Of a stretch of 64,000 bases of DNA, positions 34,971-43,330 are shown piece after piece. The stretch's first letter is position 1; every line of letters starts with the position of its first letter. The stretch covers positions 62,001 to 126,000 of the forward strand of contig NZ_AUFM01000015.1 of NCBI RefSeq assembly GCF_000426505.1. The letters run 5' to 3'. Origin of the DNA: Nisaea denitrificans DSM 18348 (GTDB taxonomy: Bacteria > Pseudomonadota > Alphaproteobacteria > Thalassobaculales > Thalassobaculaceae). Made by a program: the position numbers and the translations under genes. The notes beneath the pieces were generated by a model. It did no database searches. It was given only the letters and a program-made list of their open reading frames with translations, and had not been told where the DNA came from.

Positions 34971-37100
34971 TCACTTCAATCCCAGGACGAGATCCTCGAC
35001 ATTCGCAAATTCGAAAGTCGATTCCTGGGGCGACTCAATGAGATGGATGCCGGCGTCATCGATCCTGTGAGTGATCTGAAAAACGAGTTTCCCTGACGCG
35101 GCACCGTCGAAACGACAGACAGACTGTAATTGCTTGTCTTTTCGGGCCGAGAAGACCAAGCCTTCATTGCCTTTTTTCTTGAAAGCCCAGAGACGGTCCA
35201 ATTTGGTGTACTTCTGTCCCTGACACCACAGATCACGGACATGCAGAACTTTTCCAAGATAAGTGCCCGACTGCTCACCGTTGACGCGAACAATATCTTC
35301 AAACCAGAGAAGCGACTTCCAGATGTTAAGACGAACGCCGTAAGCAAGTCGATCACCCATGAATGATCTAGGAACCAGATCGCCAGCAGCGATGAGCCTG
35401 TTCTTGATCTTCGTCGCGCTCGCGTCCCTATCAAGGGACCGGAGCAGGGACGCCGCGAAAGTCACAAGGGGTGTTGCTTGAGAGGTGCCGCTCAAGGCTG
35501 CTGTCTGAGTCTCCGAATTGCCGATCCAGGAAGTGATCTTGCAGCCAGGAGCAGCTAAATCGACGGCTTTATCTCCGCGGTTACTGAAGTCGGCCAGCCC
35601 TCCCGACCCATCTGTCGCGGCTACCGTGATCACATTCGGTGTCAGCGGTCCCCCCAGGACCGCCGGGTAGATGTCTAAGGTGCTGATGCCATCTGTCTTG
35701 GCATTGCCCGCAGCAACAATGAACAAGTTGGACTGGTTTTCGATAAGGCTGGAGAAAGCGACTTCGGCAACGTCACTGGTGTAGGCGATGCTTAGATTGA
35801 CGATCCAATCTCGCGGGTTGGAAAATAATTGAACCAGCGTTTCGTGTGTTCCTTTGAGCAAACGATTCTGGCCCTTGCCAATATTTACAATTGTCAGTTT
35901 TACCCATGGATCATCGCCTTCCTTTCGCAGAGAAGGGAGGTACGCTGAAAACTGCGGTCCGCCAAGAACAAGCCCAGTGACATGTGTGCCATGCCCACTC
36001 ACTTTGTTTACGGTAAGGCCGTTGCGTCTGTAAAAGTAGTTAAGCGGCTGAATGCCACCGACATTAACTTCGATCTTCGATTTTTCATTCCAATTAAAAT
36101 AAGTAGATTTGAAAGGGCTTCCTGAGAAATTGTCCTCGAGATCTGGATCCGCACCAAAAAAGCCATTATCAACAATGGCAACCTTGGCGGTCGTCGCTAT
36201 TTTGTTAATTTCTCGAATCTTTCGGCGACCAAATGAGTGACGATATGCCTTAGCTGTCCGCTCAAACACATTATCGTCGATATCTGACGGTGTGCAGTTT
36301 GTCTGGTTTGCCTCCGAAATACCACCCGGCGTCGTTTCGACTGGCGACACGATACGGCCTTCAAGGGAATCGACCTGTTGTCCCTCCGCTCCCTGGCTGG
36401 CATTTCTTTTCTTGCTGAAAATCTGCTCCAGATCTTCTTGAAATTGCTGTACCGATTTTTCCTGCACCGGAATTAAAGTCGTTGGCAGAGTCATGTAGTT
36501 GGCCCGAAGTACCTGTCCGACGCCAATAGCATTGATACTGGTCAAATTTGGACTCTTCCGGAAGAACTCCTCCATAGCCTTGGTCGAACCGCCGGCACCT
36601 GTCAGTAACTTATATATCGCTCCGGCCGTTTGCCCTGGTCGGATAACGACCTCTCGACCCTCATCATAAACCTTGGTGTAGAGGCATGCAGGGATCTTCA
36701 GGCGTGTGACATGTCCGGCTTGGAGATTGTAAGGCGAATCAAGGTCGTTCGCTTCGGCGAAGGCGTACATGTAGTCTTTGGTTACCCGTCCGCATAACTG
36801 CCGCACTACCAAGTTTACTGCGGCGTCCAGATCATCAGTGAAGTCCGCTGTGTCCCAAATGTACGGCTCTGCGTTTTTTGCGATATAGAATGTCGTTTCC
36901 CGTTTGTAGTTGGGAACTAAAGCGCGGATCGTAACGGCCATGTCTTCGGCGTCCAGCAATGTCAGTTCACGTCCAAGGCCAAGGATGAGTGAACTTTCGG
37001 ATTCTTGAGCTCGTGCTGCATGAGGAGAAACGGAAAGAAGTGCTGATACTAGGCAGATGCAGGTCCAATTTAATTTGCCGATATCTTTCAATTTCGACAT
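34971..37100 (-). CDS. Secreted S8 (subtilisin-like) serine protease with N-terminal extension
   Basis: 709 residues with a signal peptide ending near HAARAQ. About 270 residues of unknown fold precede the catalytic domain; within them VIRPGQTAGAIYKLLTGAGG (about 152-171) resembles a LysM-like or processivity module. The catalytic triad is complete: Asp 311 (VAIVDNGFFGADPD), His 370 (SGHGTHVTGLVLGG), Ser 540 (LSGTSQATPLV), with the oxyanion Asn 466 (VAAGN). A C-terminal domain of about 130 residues follows. It overlaps the S1 protease gene by 13 bases and the amidohydrolase gene follows after 34 bases. Cys pairs suggest periplasmic or extracellular location. Confidence 0.88.
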   Translation of the reverse strand: MSKLKDIGKLNWTCICLVSALLSVSPHAARAQESESSLILGLGRELTLLDAEDMAVTIRALVPNYKRETTFYIAKNAEPYIWDTADFTDDLDAAVNLVVRQLCGRVTKDYMYAFAEANDLDSPYNLQAGHVTRLKIPACLYTKVYDEGREVVIRPGQTAGAIYKLLTGAGGSTKAMEEFFRKSPNLTSINAIGVGQVLRANYMTLPTTLIPVQEKSVQQFQEDLEQIFSKKRNASQGAEGQQVDSLEGRIVSPVETTPGGISEANQTNCTPSDIDDNVFERTAKAYRHSFGRRKIREINKIATTAKVAIVDNGFFGADPDLEDNFSGSPFKSTYFNWNEKSKIEVNVGGIQPLNYFYRRNGLTVNKVSGHGTHVTGLVLGGPQFSAYLPSLRKEGDDPWVKLTIVNIGKGQNRLLKGTHETLVQLFSNPRDWIVNLSIAYTSDVAEVAFSSLIENQSNLFIVAAGNAKTDGISTLDIYPAVLGGPLTPNVITVAATDGSGGLADFSNRGDKAVDLAAPGCKITSWIGNSETQTAALSGTSQATPLVTFAASLLRSLDRDASATKIKNRLIAAGDLVPRSFMGDRLAYGVRLNIWKSLLWFEDIVRVNGEQSGTYLGKVLHVRDLWCQGQKYTKLDRLWAFKKKGNEGLVFSARKDKQLQSVCRFDGAASGKLVFQITHRIDDAGIHLIESPQESTFEFANVEDLVLGLK

Positions 37101-38116
37101 GGGTAATCCCCCGCTTTCTTATTGAGCCCACAAATGAAAACGCCTGCGTCGGCGCGTTGGGCGAGCCAACCCTGGGCCCAGTCCGCAAATCCCGGCGTAC
37201 CGATTGCGCTCAGCCGCGATATCAGATCGAACTTGCCGTCAGCGCGAAGTTCAGCGTCGATCGACGAATTGACGCCGATGATTCGGCGCGTTTCAGCGCT
37301 GTTATCGCCGCTCTCGTTGATGAAGGCTGGCCCACCTGAATCCCCGGGACAGACAGCGGGCGTCTTTCCCAATACAGACCGCGTCGTGAAGAACGCATTG
37401 CCGAGTTCATCTTGTCCAGGCGCGCGCTCAATGATCTGATCGCCTATGCGAAGGAGCCCGTCCGCCTCGTCGTTTGCACGATCTGGAAAGACGCGATGCG
37501 CGATTATCTTGATCGCCGTGCATCCATATCCTGTCAAAAGTACCGCTTGGCTAGCAACGGCCCGCCGCCGGGTATCCAGCACTTCGAAATCGAGTGCCTT
37601 GATAGACGCTGGTCGTTGGCCTCCGTCGTCAATCCAGCAAAGTGCTAGGTCTTCGCTGCTCAGCTTGTTGCCGATCCGGCGAATACCACCTGTAAATGTT
37701 CCGGCCAAATAGGACGGACTGATATCGCATGTCATTCGAAGCCGACGGTCATCGACCACGATAGAGGGCGACCGCACATTTCCGTCGCCAAGATCCACGC
37801 AATGAGCTGCCGTTAGCATGACGTTCGAGCCAACCAAGGCACCAGTGCAGAATTTCCGGTAGCTGCCGAAACTCGGCCGCTCCGCAAACACCAATGTTGA
37901 CCAACTGCCCACCTGAATCGTGCGCCCATTCAGGAGTTGTACCTGGCCGCCGCTAGCGACGTCTGACAGTAATTTGAACTCCATGGGGTTTCCGGATTGA
38001 GCTCGGAGTTCTTGCGAACCGGAAAACATGGCAATGGCAATAGCTGCGAAAGTAATGATGGCCTGAAAGAGGAACAGGCTTGGAGGGATCACTCTCAAAT
38101 TGATAACATTTTTCAT
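37088..38116 (-). CDS. Secreted S1 (trypsin-like) serine protease
   Basis: 342 residues; an N-terminal membrane/signal segment (about 12-40, ending ELRAQ). The chymotrypsin-fold triad is complete: His 105 (LTAAHC), Asp 156 (SSEDLALC) and Ser 260 (CPGDSGGPAF). The residue pattern before Ser (AVCPGDSGG) does not show the Asp of trypsin at the S1 pocket, so specificity is open. First gene of the three-gene minus-strand operon; the AT-rich region 38117-38230 upstream probably holds the promoter (TATAGA at 38147-38152 on the minus strand). Could process or activate the S8 protease. Confidence 0.88.
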   Translation of the reverse strand: MKNVINLRVIPPSLFLFQAIITFAAIAIAMFSGSQELRAQSGNPMEFKLLSDVASGGQVQLLNGRTIQVGSWSTLVFAERPSFGSYRKFCTGALVGSNVMLTAAHCVDLGDGNVRSPSIVVDDRRLRMTCDISPSYLAGTFTGGIRRIGNKLSSEDLALCWIDDGGQRPASIKALDFEVLDTRRRAVASQAVLLTGYGCTAIKIIAHRVFPDRANDEADGLLRIGDQIIERAPGQDELGNAFFTTRSVLGKTPAVCPGDSGGPAFINESGDNSAETRRIIGVNSSIDAELRADGKFDLISRLSAIGTPGFADWAQGWLAQRADAGVFICGLNKKAGDYPCRN

Positions 38117-38483
38117 AATGAAATTCGCACAATCTATTCGCGAAGTTCTATAGTGCCAAATTTTTGAATCAATTAAAAGTAATGGAGAAAATCTATATAT
38201 TTTAATACGTTAAGAAAAATGCGATGATAAAAACCATACGAACGAGATCGTCTCTCAAGAATACTGAGAAACGAACTGTCTCGCTGGGCGTAAATCTGCA
38301 CCCGTTTTAAGCTGAACGACACTCGACGAATCAAGTCTCGTATTAAGACGTATCTAGCTATCAGCGAGGAGTTGCAAGTGACCGCTCCCCACCCCGGCAG
38401 GGCCTGACGGCCTATTCGGCCGCCAGCACCTGGAGAGGTCACTCCGGGTTTGACACCGCAGACCAGTTTCTCAAGATTTCGGA
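38117..38483. other. Gene-free right end of the island
   Basis: The first 110 bases are very AT-rich and lie upstream of the S1 protease gene. The rest is GC-richer and holds a hairpin around CGGCCTATTCGGCCG (about 38408-38422) and a GAGGTCACTCC block, then the right direct repeat at 38484. A minus-strand open frame across it shows no recognisable domain and is not called. Confidence 0.5.
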
Positions 38484-38516
38484 CGGCGGGCGCTGAAAAA
38501 ACCGGACGGGAAACAG
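38484..38516 (+). repeat. Direct repeat, right copy (attR-like)
   Basis: Identical for 26 bases (38484-38509) to the 3' end of the DUF3422 gene, then differs at two of seven positions. It is noncoding here; the stop codon position reads CAG. Confidence 0.85.
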
Positions 38517-38613
38517 GGCACATTCACTAAACTTTATACGGCAGCCCCCGACGGATTTCCCGTCATGGGCCGTTCTTTATTCCGAGACACCGCTTACCGG
38601 ATCGGAATTTCTC

Positions 38614-39261
38614 ATGACCACGCACACTATCTTGCCTCCCCGCCTTATGGCCCCCCACCTTCTCGGCCCCCGCCTTCTGCTGCTCCGCATCGCCGCCGGC
38701 CTGATCGGCATGCTGATCGCCTTCGCCGCAGGCGAGGCCCTGTCCGCCTCCTGGAACAATCCGGACAGGCATGATCGCGGCAATTACCCCGACAGCTATT
38801 GCCGGACCTATTACAAGAACAAGAATGTGCATCATCGCGGGTCGGGGCATTACGAGATCGTGCGTGGCAAATGCCACTGGGTCACGTCCCGGAAGCAAAC
38901 GCGCACCGTCTATAAGGTCGTGCCCGTATACCCGGCAACACCCCCGAAAGTGATCCGGGTGCCGACCTATGTGCCCGTGCCTGTCCCCACTCCCGCGCCC
39001 ACTCCGGCGCCCGTCACCACAGCCCATTGCCGCGAGTATCAGGACACGATCAGCATCGGCGGTTCTGCGGTTCCGGCATACGGTACCGCCTGCCTGCAGC
39101 CTGACGGCGCATGGCAGCAGCAGGCAGGCAAGACACCCGCGTCGGGCGATTATTGCCGGGAGTTCCGGCGCAGCGTCGCGGTCGGCAGCAGCAATCAGCA
39201 ACAGGTCGGCACAGCCTGCCTGCGGCCCGGCGATGTCTGGGAGATCGTCAGCGTTCATTAA
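38614..39261 (+). CDS. Secreted RT0821/Lpp0805-like surface protein with two C-terminal repeats
   Basis: 215 residues. A hydrophobic signal/anchor segment (about 20-45) is followed by a Cys- and His-rich region (YCRTYYKNKNVHHRG) and a Pro/Val linker (PVPVPTPAPTPAPV). Two repeats end the protein: HCREYQDTISIGG...GTACLQPDGAWQ and YCREFRRSVAVGS...GTACLRPGDVWE, the motif of RT0821/Lpp0805-type surface antigens. Probably periplasmic or outer-membrane associated; function unknown. It starts just outside the right repeat of the island. Confidence 0.72.
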   Translation: MTTHTILPPRLMAPHLLGPRLLLLRIAAGLIGMLIAFAAGEALSASWNNPDRHDRGNYPDSYCRTYYKNKNVHHRGSGHYEIVRGKCHWVTSRKQTRTVYKVVPVYPATPPKVIRVPTYVPVPVPTPAPTPAPVTTAHCREYQDTISIGGSAVPAYGTACLQPDGAWQQQAGKTPASGDYCREFRRSVAVGSSNQQQVGTACLRPGDVWEIVSVH

Positions 39262-39285
39262 GAATCCGCTCAAACCCGCGCCCAG

Positions 39286-39335
39286 GGCCGGGACGCACGG
39301 CCGGGACGCACCGCCGGAACGGCACCCGTTCCGGC
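39286..39335 (+). repeat. Tandem 13-mer and perfect hairpin
   Basis: GGCCGGGACGCAC is repeated head to tail (39286-39298, 39299-39311), then GCCGGAACGG-CAC-CCGTTCCGGC forms a 10-bp perfect stem (39313-39335). No U-run follows. It sits 88 bases before the hydratase start and could end the preceding transcript or shape the leader. Confidence 0.7.
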
Positions 39336-39423
39336 CGTGCCCTTCCCCAAGCGCGGGAAAAGGGTCTAGGCTTTCTCCCGACAGGTTGCCCCTCGGGGTG
39401 GCCTGACACAGGGAGGAACGCCG

Positions 39424-40386
39424 GTGATCAGTAAAGAAGCAGCCGAACAGGCTGCCTACGAGATCATGTTCAAGGCCGGGATCGATATTCCGGACGATTA
39501 TCTCGCAGGCATCAAGGGGATGGCCGCGGCCGAGGACGGGGATCTTTCCGCCTTCGTGCTGGAAGCCATGCTGGAGAATTACGAGGCGGCGTCGGAAGAC
39601 CGCCGCCCGATGTGCGCCGATACCGGCGTGCCGCGCTATTACGTGAAGGCCGGGAACGAGGCGAAGATCGAGGGCGGCTTCATCGCACTTGAGCAGGCGC
39701 TGCGCTCCGCCACCGCCCGGGCCACGCACGATATTCCGCTGCGCCCGAACCGGGTGCATCCGCTCTGGCGGACGGATCACAACAACAATATCGGCATCAA
39801 CGCGCCGGAGGTGGAATACAGCTTCGAGCCGGACGCGGACTGGGTCGACATCACCACCGTGCATAAGGGCGGGCTGTTCGGCACCGATTACCGGATGCTG
39901 TTTCCGGGCGACGGGATCGACGGCATCAAGCGCTTCTTCCTCGACGGCATGATCGCTTTTGGCAAACGGGGCCTGGCCTGTCAGCCGGCGATTGTCGGCG
40001 TCGGGCTCGGCGGCTCGAAAGACACCTGCATGGTGCTCGGCAAACAGGCCGCCTGCCTGCGCATTGTCGGCGACCGCAACCCGGACCCCGAAATCGCCAA
40101 GCTGGAGCTGGAGCTGCAGGAGCTGGGCAATTCCATCGGCATGGGCGCCATGGGATTTGTCGGCAAGAGCATGGTGGTCGATTGCCATATCGAGGCTGGC
40201 TACACGCACACCGGCGGCATGCCGATGAGCCTGCACGCCTTCTGCCTCTCCTCCCGCCGCGCCACAATGCGGCTTCATCCGGGCGGCAGGGCGGAATTCC
40301 GCACCGATCCGACCTGGTTCACCCCCTATATGCGACGGGAGACGGTCTCATGGGAAAAGCCCCAGAGCGCAAGACAGTCCGCCTGA
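39424..40386 (+). CDS. Class I fumarate hydratase / tartrate dehydratase alpha subunit
   Basis: 320 residues, GTG start after AGGGAGGAACGCCG. Family motifs of the oxygen-sensitive [4Fe-4S] hydratases: RRPMCADTGVPRYYVK (first Cys ligand), GLGGSKDTCMVLGKQA, DCHIEAGYTHTGGMPMSLHA and FCLSSRRATMRLHPGG. The alpha and beta parts are separate genes, as in TtdAB and archaeal fumarases, rather than fused as in FumA. Substrate (fumarate, tartrate or methylated analogue) is not decided by the sequence. It overlaps the beta gene by 37 bases. Confidence 0.85.
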   Translation: MISKEAAEQAAYEIMFKAGIDIPDDYLAGIKGMAAAEDGDLSAFVLEAMLENYEAASEDRRPMCADTGVPRYYVKAGNEAKIEGGFIALEQALRSATARATHDIPLRPNRVHPLWRTDHNNNIGINAPEVEYSFEPDADWVDITTVHKGGLFGTDYRMLFPGDGIDGIKRFFLDGMIAFGKRGLACQPAIVGVGLGGSKDTCMVLGKQAACLRIVGDRNPDPEIAKLELELQELGNSIGMGAMGFVGKSMVVDCHIEAGYTHTGGMPMSLHAFCLSSRRATMRLHPGGRAEFRTDPTWFTPYMRRETVSWEKPQSARQSA

Positions 40387-41027
40387 AGACACCCGTCACG
40401 GACGAGGCGCTGGCCGCGCTGGAACTCGGCGACGTGGTCTATCTCGACGGGCTGATCTATACGGCCCGGGAAGGCGTCTACAAAAAGATCCTGGCAGACG
40501 GCGCGGCCCCGCCCGCCCCCTTCGCGGAGCTCGGCAACGTCAATTTCCACTGCTCCCCCGCCGCCGTGCAGCAGGAAGACGGCAGCCTGCACGTCAGCGC
40601 CGTCACCGCGACGGCCAGCTTCCGGTTCTCGAAATGGATGAAGGACTGGTTTGCCGCCTCCGGCGCCAAGATGGTGATCGGCAAGGGCGGCATGTCGGAG
40701 GAGGATTACAAAACCCTCTTCGTCCCCGCAGGCGCGGTCTACCTGACGACAGTCGGCTACGGCACCGGCGCCCTGCTCGGACGCGGGATCAAAAACGTGA
40801 AGGCGGCACACTGGCTCGACGAGCTCGGCATCGCCCAGGCCATGTGGGTGCTGGAAGTCGAAAAATTCGGCCCGCTGCTGGTCGAAAGCGACCACGCCGG
40901 GAACTCGCTGTTCGAACGGAACAACCGGGAGATCAATGAAGGGATCGACAAGCTCTATGAGGGGCTGAAGAAGCCGTCATTGCAGCGGTTCGGGGAAACG
41001 GATGATCGGGAGCAGGAGTTGATTTGA
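40350..41027 (+). CDS. Class I fumarate hydratase / tartrate dehydratase beta subunit
   Basis: 225 residues from ATG 40350, inside the end of the alpha gene. VRLKTPVTDEALAALELGDV and YLDGLIYTAREGVYKKIL are the N-terminal blocks of the beta domain; MVIGKGGMSEEDYKTLF and the substrate-binding GGMS follow. The overlapping start suggests translational coupling and a 1:1 complex. It ends just before an AT-richer accessory zone. Confidence 0.86.
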   Translation: MGKAPERKTVRLKTPVTDEALAALELGDVVYLDGLIYTAREGVYKKILADGAAPPAPFAELGNVNFHCSPAAVQQEDGSLHVSAVTATASFRFSKWMKDWFAASGAKMVIGKGGMSEEDYKTLFVPAGAVYLTTVGYGTGALLGRGIKNVKAAHWLDELGIAQAMWVLEVEKFGPLLVESDHAGNSLFERNNREINEGIDKLYEGLKKPSLQRFGETDDREQELI

Positions 41028-41161
41028 AGCACAGACGCCCCCTGGAAAGCGTCGTGGAGATTGCGCGGAGATGAGGCGTATGTCTCCTTGATTTCTGAAC
41101 CAAGACCGTGAGGTGAGAATTAAAACTAAACTCCCAGAGGGGTAGATCGTTGCCGCAATAT

Positions 41162-41593
41162 CTAATCGGCTTCACTCGCAACCCATTCAGTTACGTCTTC
41201 AGCAGCACAATCGACGTCAGAGTAAAAAGGCAGAGTATGCTTGTCAGTCAAGACAGTTGCGGGTTGCGAGATGGAGATCGCGGCAGCGTATTGATTTGAG
41301 TTGTCATCATAAGGGCTAAGTGTGAATCCTGAGTTCATTTTATCAGCGCAACGAGCTGCAGCAACGTGATGAGCTTTCGTAATTCTAATCTTATTCGGCA
41401 CGAATGGTTCAATTTCATCCGCTTCATCTTCATAAATTTCTTTAAATTCTGACCAAACTTTTGCTGGAACGCCGATCTCTCCGTCTTCCAAGCGTTTCAA
41501 TGCGACTTGTTTCAAGTTTCCAGACATAAGTGATATTTCTCGGAGTCCTTGGACGTCGATGATGTGTTCGGACGGTTGACTTCCGTCACTCAT
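41162..41593 (-). CDS. PIN-like protein partnered with ImmA/IrrE (probable toxin)
   Basis: 143 residues. The pattern is PIN-like: an Asp in the first strand (EHIIDVQGL), an acidic helix (PAKVWSEFKEIYEDEADEI), a late DDNSNQYAAAISIS and ATVLTDKHTLPFYSDV, which would give the acidic cluster of a metal-dependent RNase. ATG 41593 overlaps the end of the upstream ImmA/IrrE gene by 8 bases. Small PIN-type partners after XRE-ImmA/IrrE proteins are known toxin-antitoxin arrangements. The family is not identified with certainty. Confidence 0.55.
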   Translation of the reverse strand: MSDGSQPSEHIIDVQGLREISLMSGNLKQVALKRLEDGEIGVPAKVWSEFKEIYEDEADEIEPFVPNKIRITKAHHVAAARCADKMNSGFTLSPYDDNSNQYAAAISISQPATVLTDKHTLPFYSDVDCAAEDVTEWVASEAD

Positions 41594-42752
41594 CCATCAA
41601 CTCCAAATTAAATAAATCACTTGATTTTAGAGATTTTGTATACTCAAAATATGAATACGCATACTTTGGCTTTAATCCAGATGCACGATATACATCGATT
41701 TCAGAAACTAAATTCCGATTTAATAATTTGCTGAATACATCGGCAAAGTGAAATCCATATTTTGCGAGTTTGACTTTATATTGTTCTGTTGGGCCGCCTC
41801 CGCCAGTTTGAGTGTTCTTGTCAGGATTTCCGAGGCGCTGAATAAAAGATTTCCACTCGGAATACGTTCCTTTTTCGAAGACTCCTATCTGTTCAAGCCT
41901 GAGCGCGGAAGCTTCCTGACTAATTTTGAGGCGACTGGAAATTCGTCTAATGAACTCGGGGTCAGGTGTGCTCGGCGTTCGATGTAAATCGATCAGCTCA
42001 GAAATAATGTTTTTCGGAACCAGAAAGCTCCCGGCAAATCTATTGCACCTGCGCTCGATCTCGTTCTTCTGAACGAACGGGTCAGAAAAACCTGTCTTGT
42101 TCATTAATACATGAGCGAGCTCATGTATTAGCGTGAATAAGCGGCGGCCACGAGTTTGACGCTTTGTGTTGATTAAGATTACAGGGGCGTCTGGATCTGA
42201 AAGACAAAACCCACTCCCATCCTCTGTGTCAAAGGAATCGTGGAGGACAAAAATTCCAAAATCTTCAATTTTTTTGCGGCAAATCGTGTAAAACTGAGCA
42301 GTATCTTTAGAGGAAATTTGATCCTCAGCTGTAATTCCAAGCTGAGAACGAACTTCATAAGCAAGTTCTTCAATCTCTCTGTCTTTTTTTGCTTTGAAGT
42401 GCGGCAGTTTTCCGGGAGTTAGATTCAGGTTTTGAGCGGCGGTTCGCTGTACGCTTTCGGCAAACTGAAGCGCTTTGATGGCTGAGGGCGATCTAAAAGT
42501 GGCAGCGGGCTTATCCGAGCGAAAATCAAGGACTGGAGCAGGGAAATTCGGCAATCTTTCCATGTAAAATATAAAAGGCGGCACTTTGAATGTGCCTGCG
42601 ATGCTATTCAATAGAGAGCGCTTGGGCTCTTTATCGGTATCCAATTCCGCTCGAAGTTGGCTCTCTCCCAACCCGAGCCGACCGGCCAGTTCACGGTAGC
42701 TAGTAGACTGAGAGGCAAGTAAGGCCTCTATGATGTTAGGATTGTAATCCAA
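41586..42752 (-). CDS. XRE-like ImmA/IrrE family metallo-endopeptidase
   Basis: 388 residues from TTG 42752 (AGGTG four bases upstream); the frame is open back to 42842, but that extension runs antisense into the divergent gene. A short helix-turn-helix-like N-terminus (SYRELAGRLGLGESQLRAEL) is followed by the IrrE/ImmA zinc peptidase motif LFTLIHELAHVLMNKTG (HExxH, about residue 225) and the ERRCNRFAGSFLVP block. Such proteins cleave repressors (ImmA, IrrE) or act as antitoxins. The gene is AT-richer than its surroundings, suggesting acquisition. Confidence 0.8.
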   Translation of the reverse strand: MDYNPNIIEALLASQSTSYRELAGRLGLGESQLRAELDTDKEPKRSLLNSIAGTFKVPPFIFYMERLPNFPAPVLDFRSDKPAATFRSPSAIKALQFAESVQRTAAQNLNLTPGKLPHFKAKKDREIEELAYEVRSQLGITAEDQISSKDTAQFYTICRKKIEDFGIFVLHDSFDTEDGSGFCLSDPDAPVILINTKRQTRGRRLFTLIHELAHVLMNKTGFSDPFVQKNEIERRCNRFAGSFLVPKNIISELIDLHRTPSTPDPEFIRRISSRLKISQEASALRLEQIGVFEKGTYSEWKSFIQRLGNPDKNTQTGGGGPTEQYKVKLAKYGFHFADVFSKLLNRNLVSEIDVYRASGLKPKYAYSYFEYTKSLKSSDLFNLELMDE

Positions 42753-42778
42753 GGCACACCTGCTCGGAGGAATTGTGA

Positions 42779-43267
42779 TTGCAGTATGGTGATTTCTTAA
42801 CGTTGGTGCAACTGAGCGTTGGCCTGCATCTCGGCACCGCACTGTTGCAGCTATATGGAGATATTGGCATGCAGCCTTTGATCCGTATTCTCGATAGAAT
42901 CAAAATATTACTCCAAGACGACAAGGTAATAATTTCGAATACTGAACAATACTCAGATGAATTTGATTCTCTAGATGCAAAATTTGAAATATTTAAAATT
43001 AGCCTTTTCAATGAATATAAAAAATATGTCGCAATAAATTTTTTAGTAGCGGCGGGTTTGTTCATAACATTAATTGTTTTAACATATTTATCCCACTACG
43101 AGGTGTCGGTGGCGGGCCACCAGTGCATGGTTGTCGTGATTGCTTTAGGGGTTCTTCCGGCGCCGTTGTCCTTGCTGGTGTTGTGGACCGAAGCAAATCG
43201 CAAATTAAAGCCCATTTTGAATGAAGCTGACGATTTGGAGAGACGGATAATAACGAAAGCGAGTTAG
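42779..43267 (+). CDS. Hypothetical membrane protein, 162 aa
   Basis: TTG start at 42779 with GGAGG eight bases upstream; an alternative ATG at 42869 also has a GGAG site. Three hydrophobic helices: about 6-27 (FLTLVQLSVGLHLGTALLQL), 80-100 (NFLVAAGLFITLIVLTYLSH) and 110-130 (MVVVIALGVLPAPLSLLVLW), with a charged cytosolic stretch between the first two and a C-terminal charged tail. AT-rich codon use. It is divergent from the ImmA/IrrE gene with 26 bases between starts, so their promoters must overlap the coding regions. Function unknown; could be an effector or an immunity partner. Confidence 0.6.
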   Translation: MQYGDFLTLVQLSVGLHLGTALLQLYGDIGMQPLIRILDRIKILLQDDKVIISNTEQYSDEFDSLDAKFEIFKISLFNEYKKYVAINFLVAAGLFITLIVLTYLSHYEVSVAGHQCMVVVIALGVLPAPLSLLVLWTEANRKLKPILNEADDLERRIITKAS

Positions 43268-43276
43268 ACTCGTTTT

Positions 43277-43312
43277 CAATCAAAGGGACACGCGCCTCGA
43301 TTGCCCGCAACG
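43277..43312 (+). repeat. GGGACAC repeat, copy A
   Basis: Reads CAATCAAAGGGACACGCG, then CCTCGATTGCCCGCAACG. It lies between convergent genes. Copies B (44337) and C (45020) share AAKGGGACACRC and the CCSCAACC-type end. Confidence 0.65.
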
Positions 43313-43330
43313 AATACGACGGCGCAGACA

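Larger units (their letters stand above)
32838..38516. mobile_element. Protease island bounded by direct repeats of the DUF3422 3' end
   Basis: Positions 32838-32863 and 38484-38509 are identical over 26 bases (CGGCGGGCGCTG, six A, CCGGACGG) and the match extends to 33 bases with two differences. The left copy is the coding end of the DUF3422 gene; the right copy is noncoding. The DNA between (about 5.6 kb) is visibly AT-richer and uses more A/T-ending codons than its neighbours. It holds three minus-strand genes for exported hydrolases and no integrase or transposase. The layout is that of an element integrated at a gene's 3' end that restores the gene, but the mechanism is inferred. Confidence 0.65.

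Noticed and set aside
38173-38523. Minus-strand frame spanning the right direct repeat
   Set aside because: No domain, no ribosome site, composition shifts midway from AT-rich to GC-rich; treated as noncoding island end.
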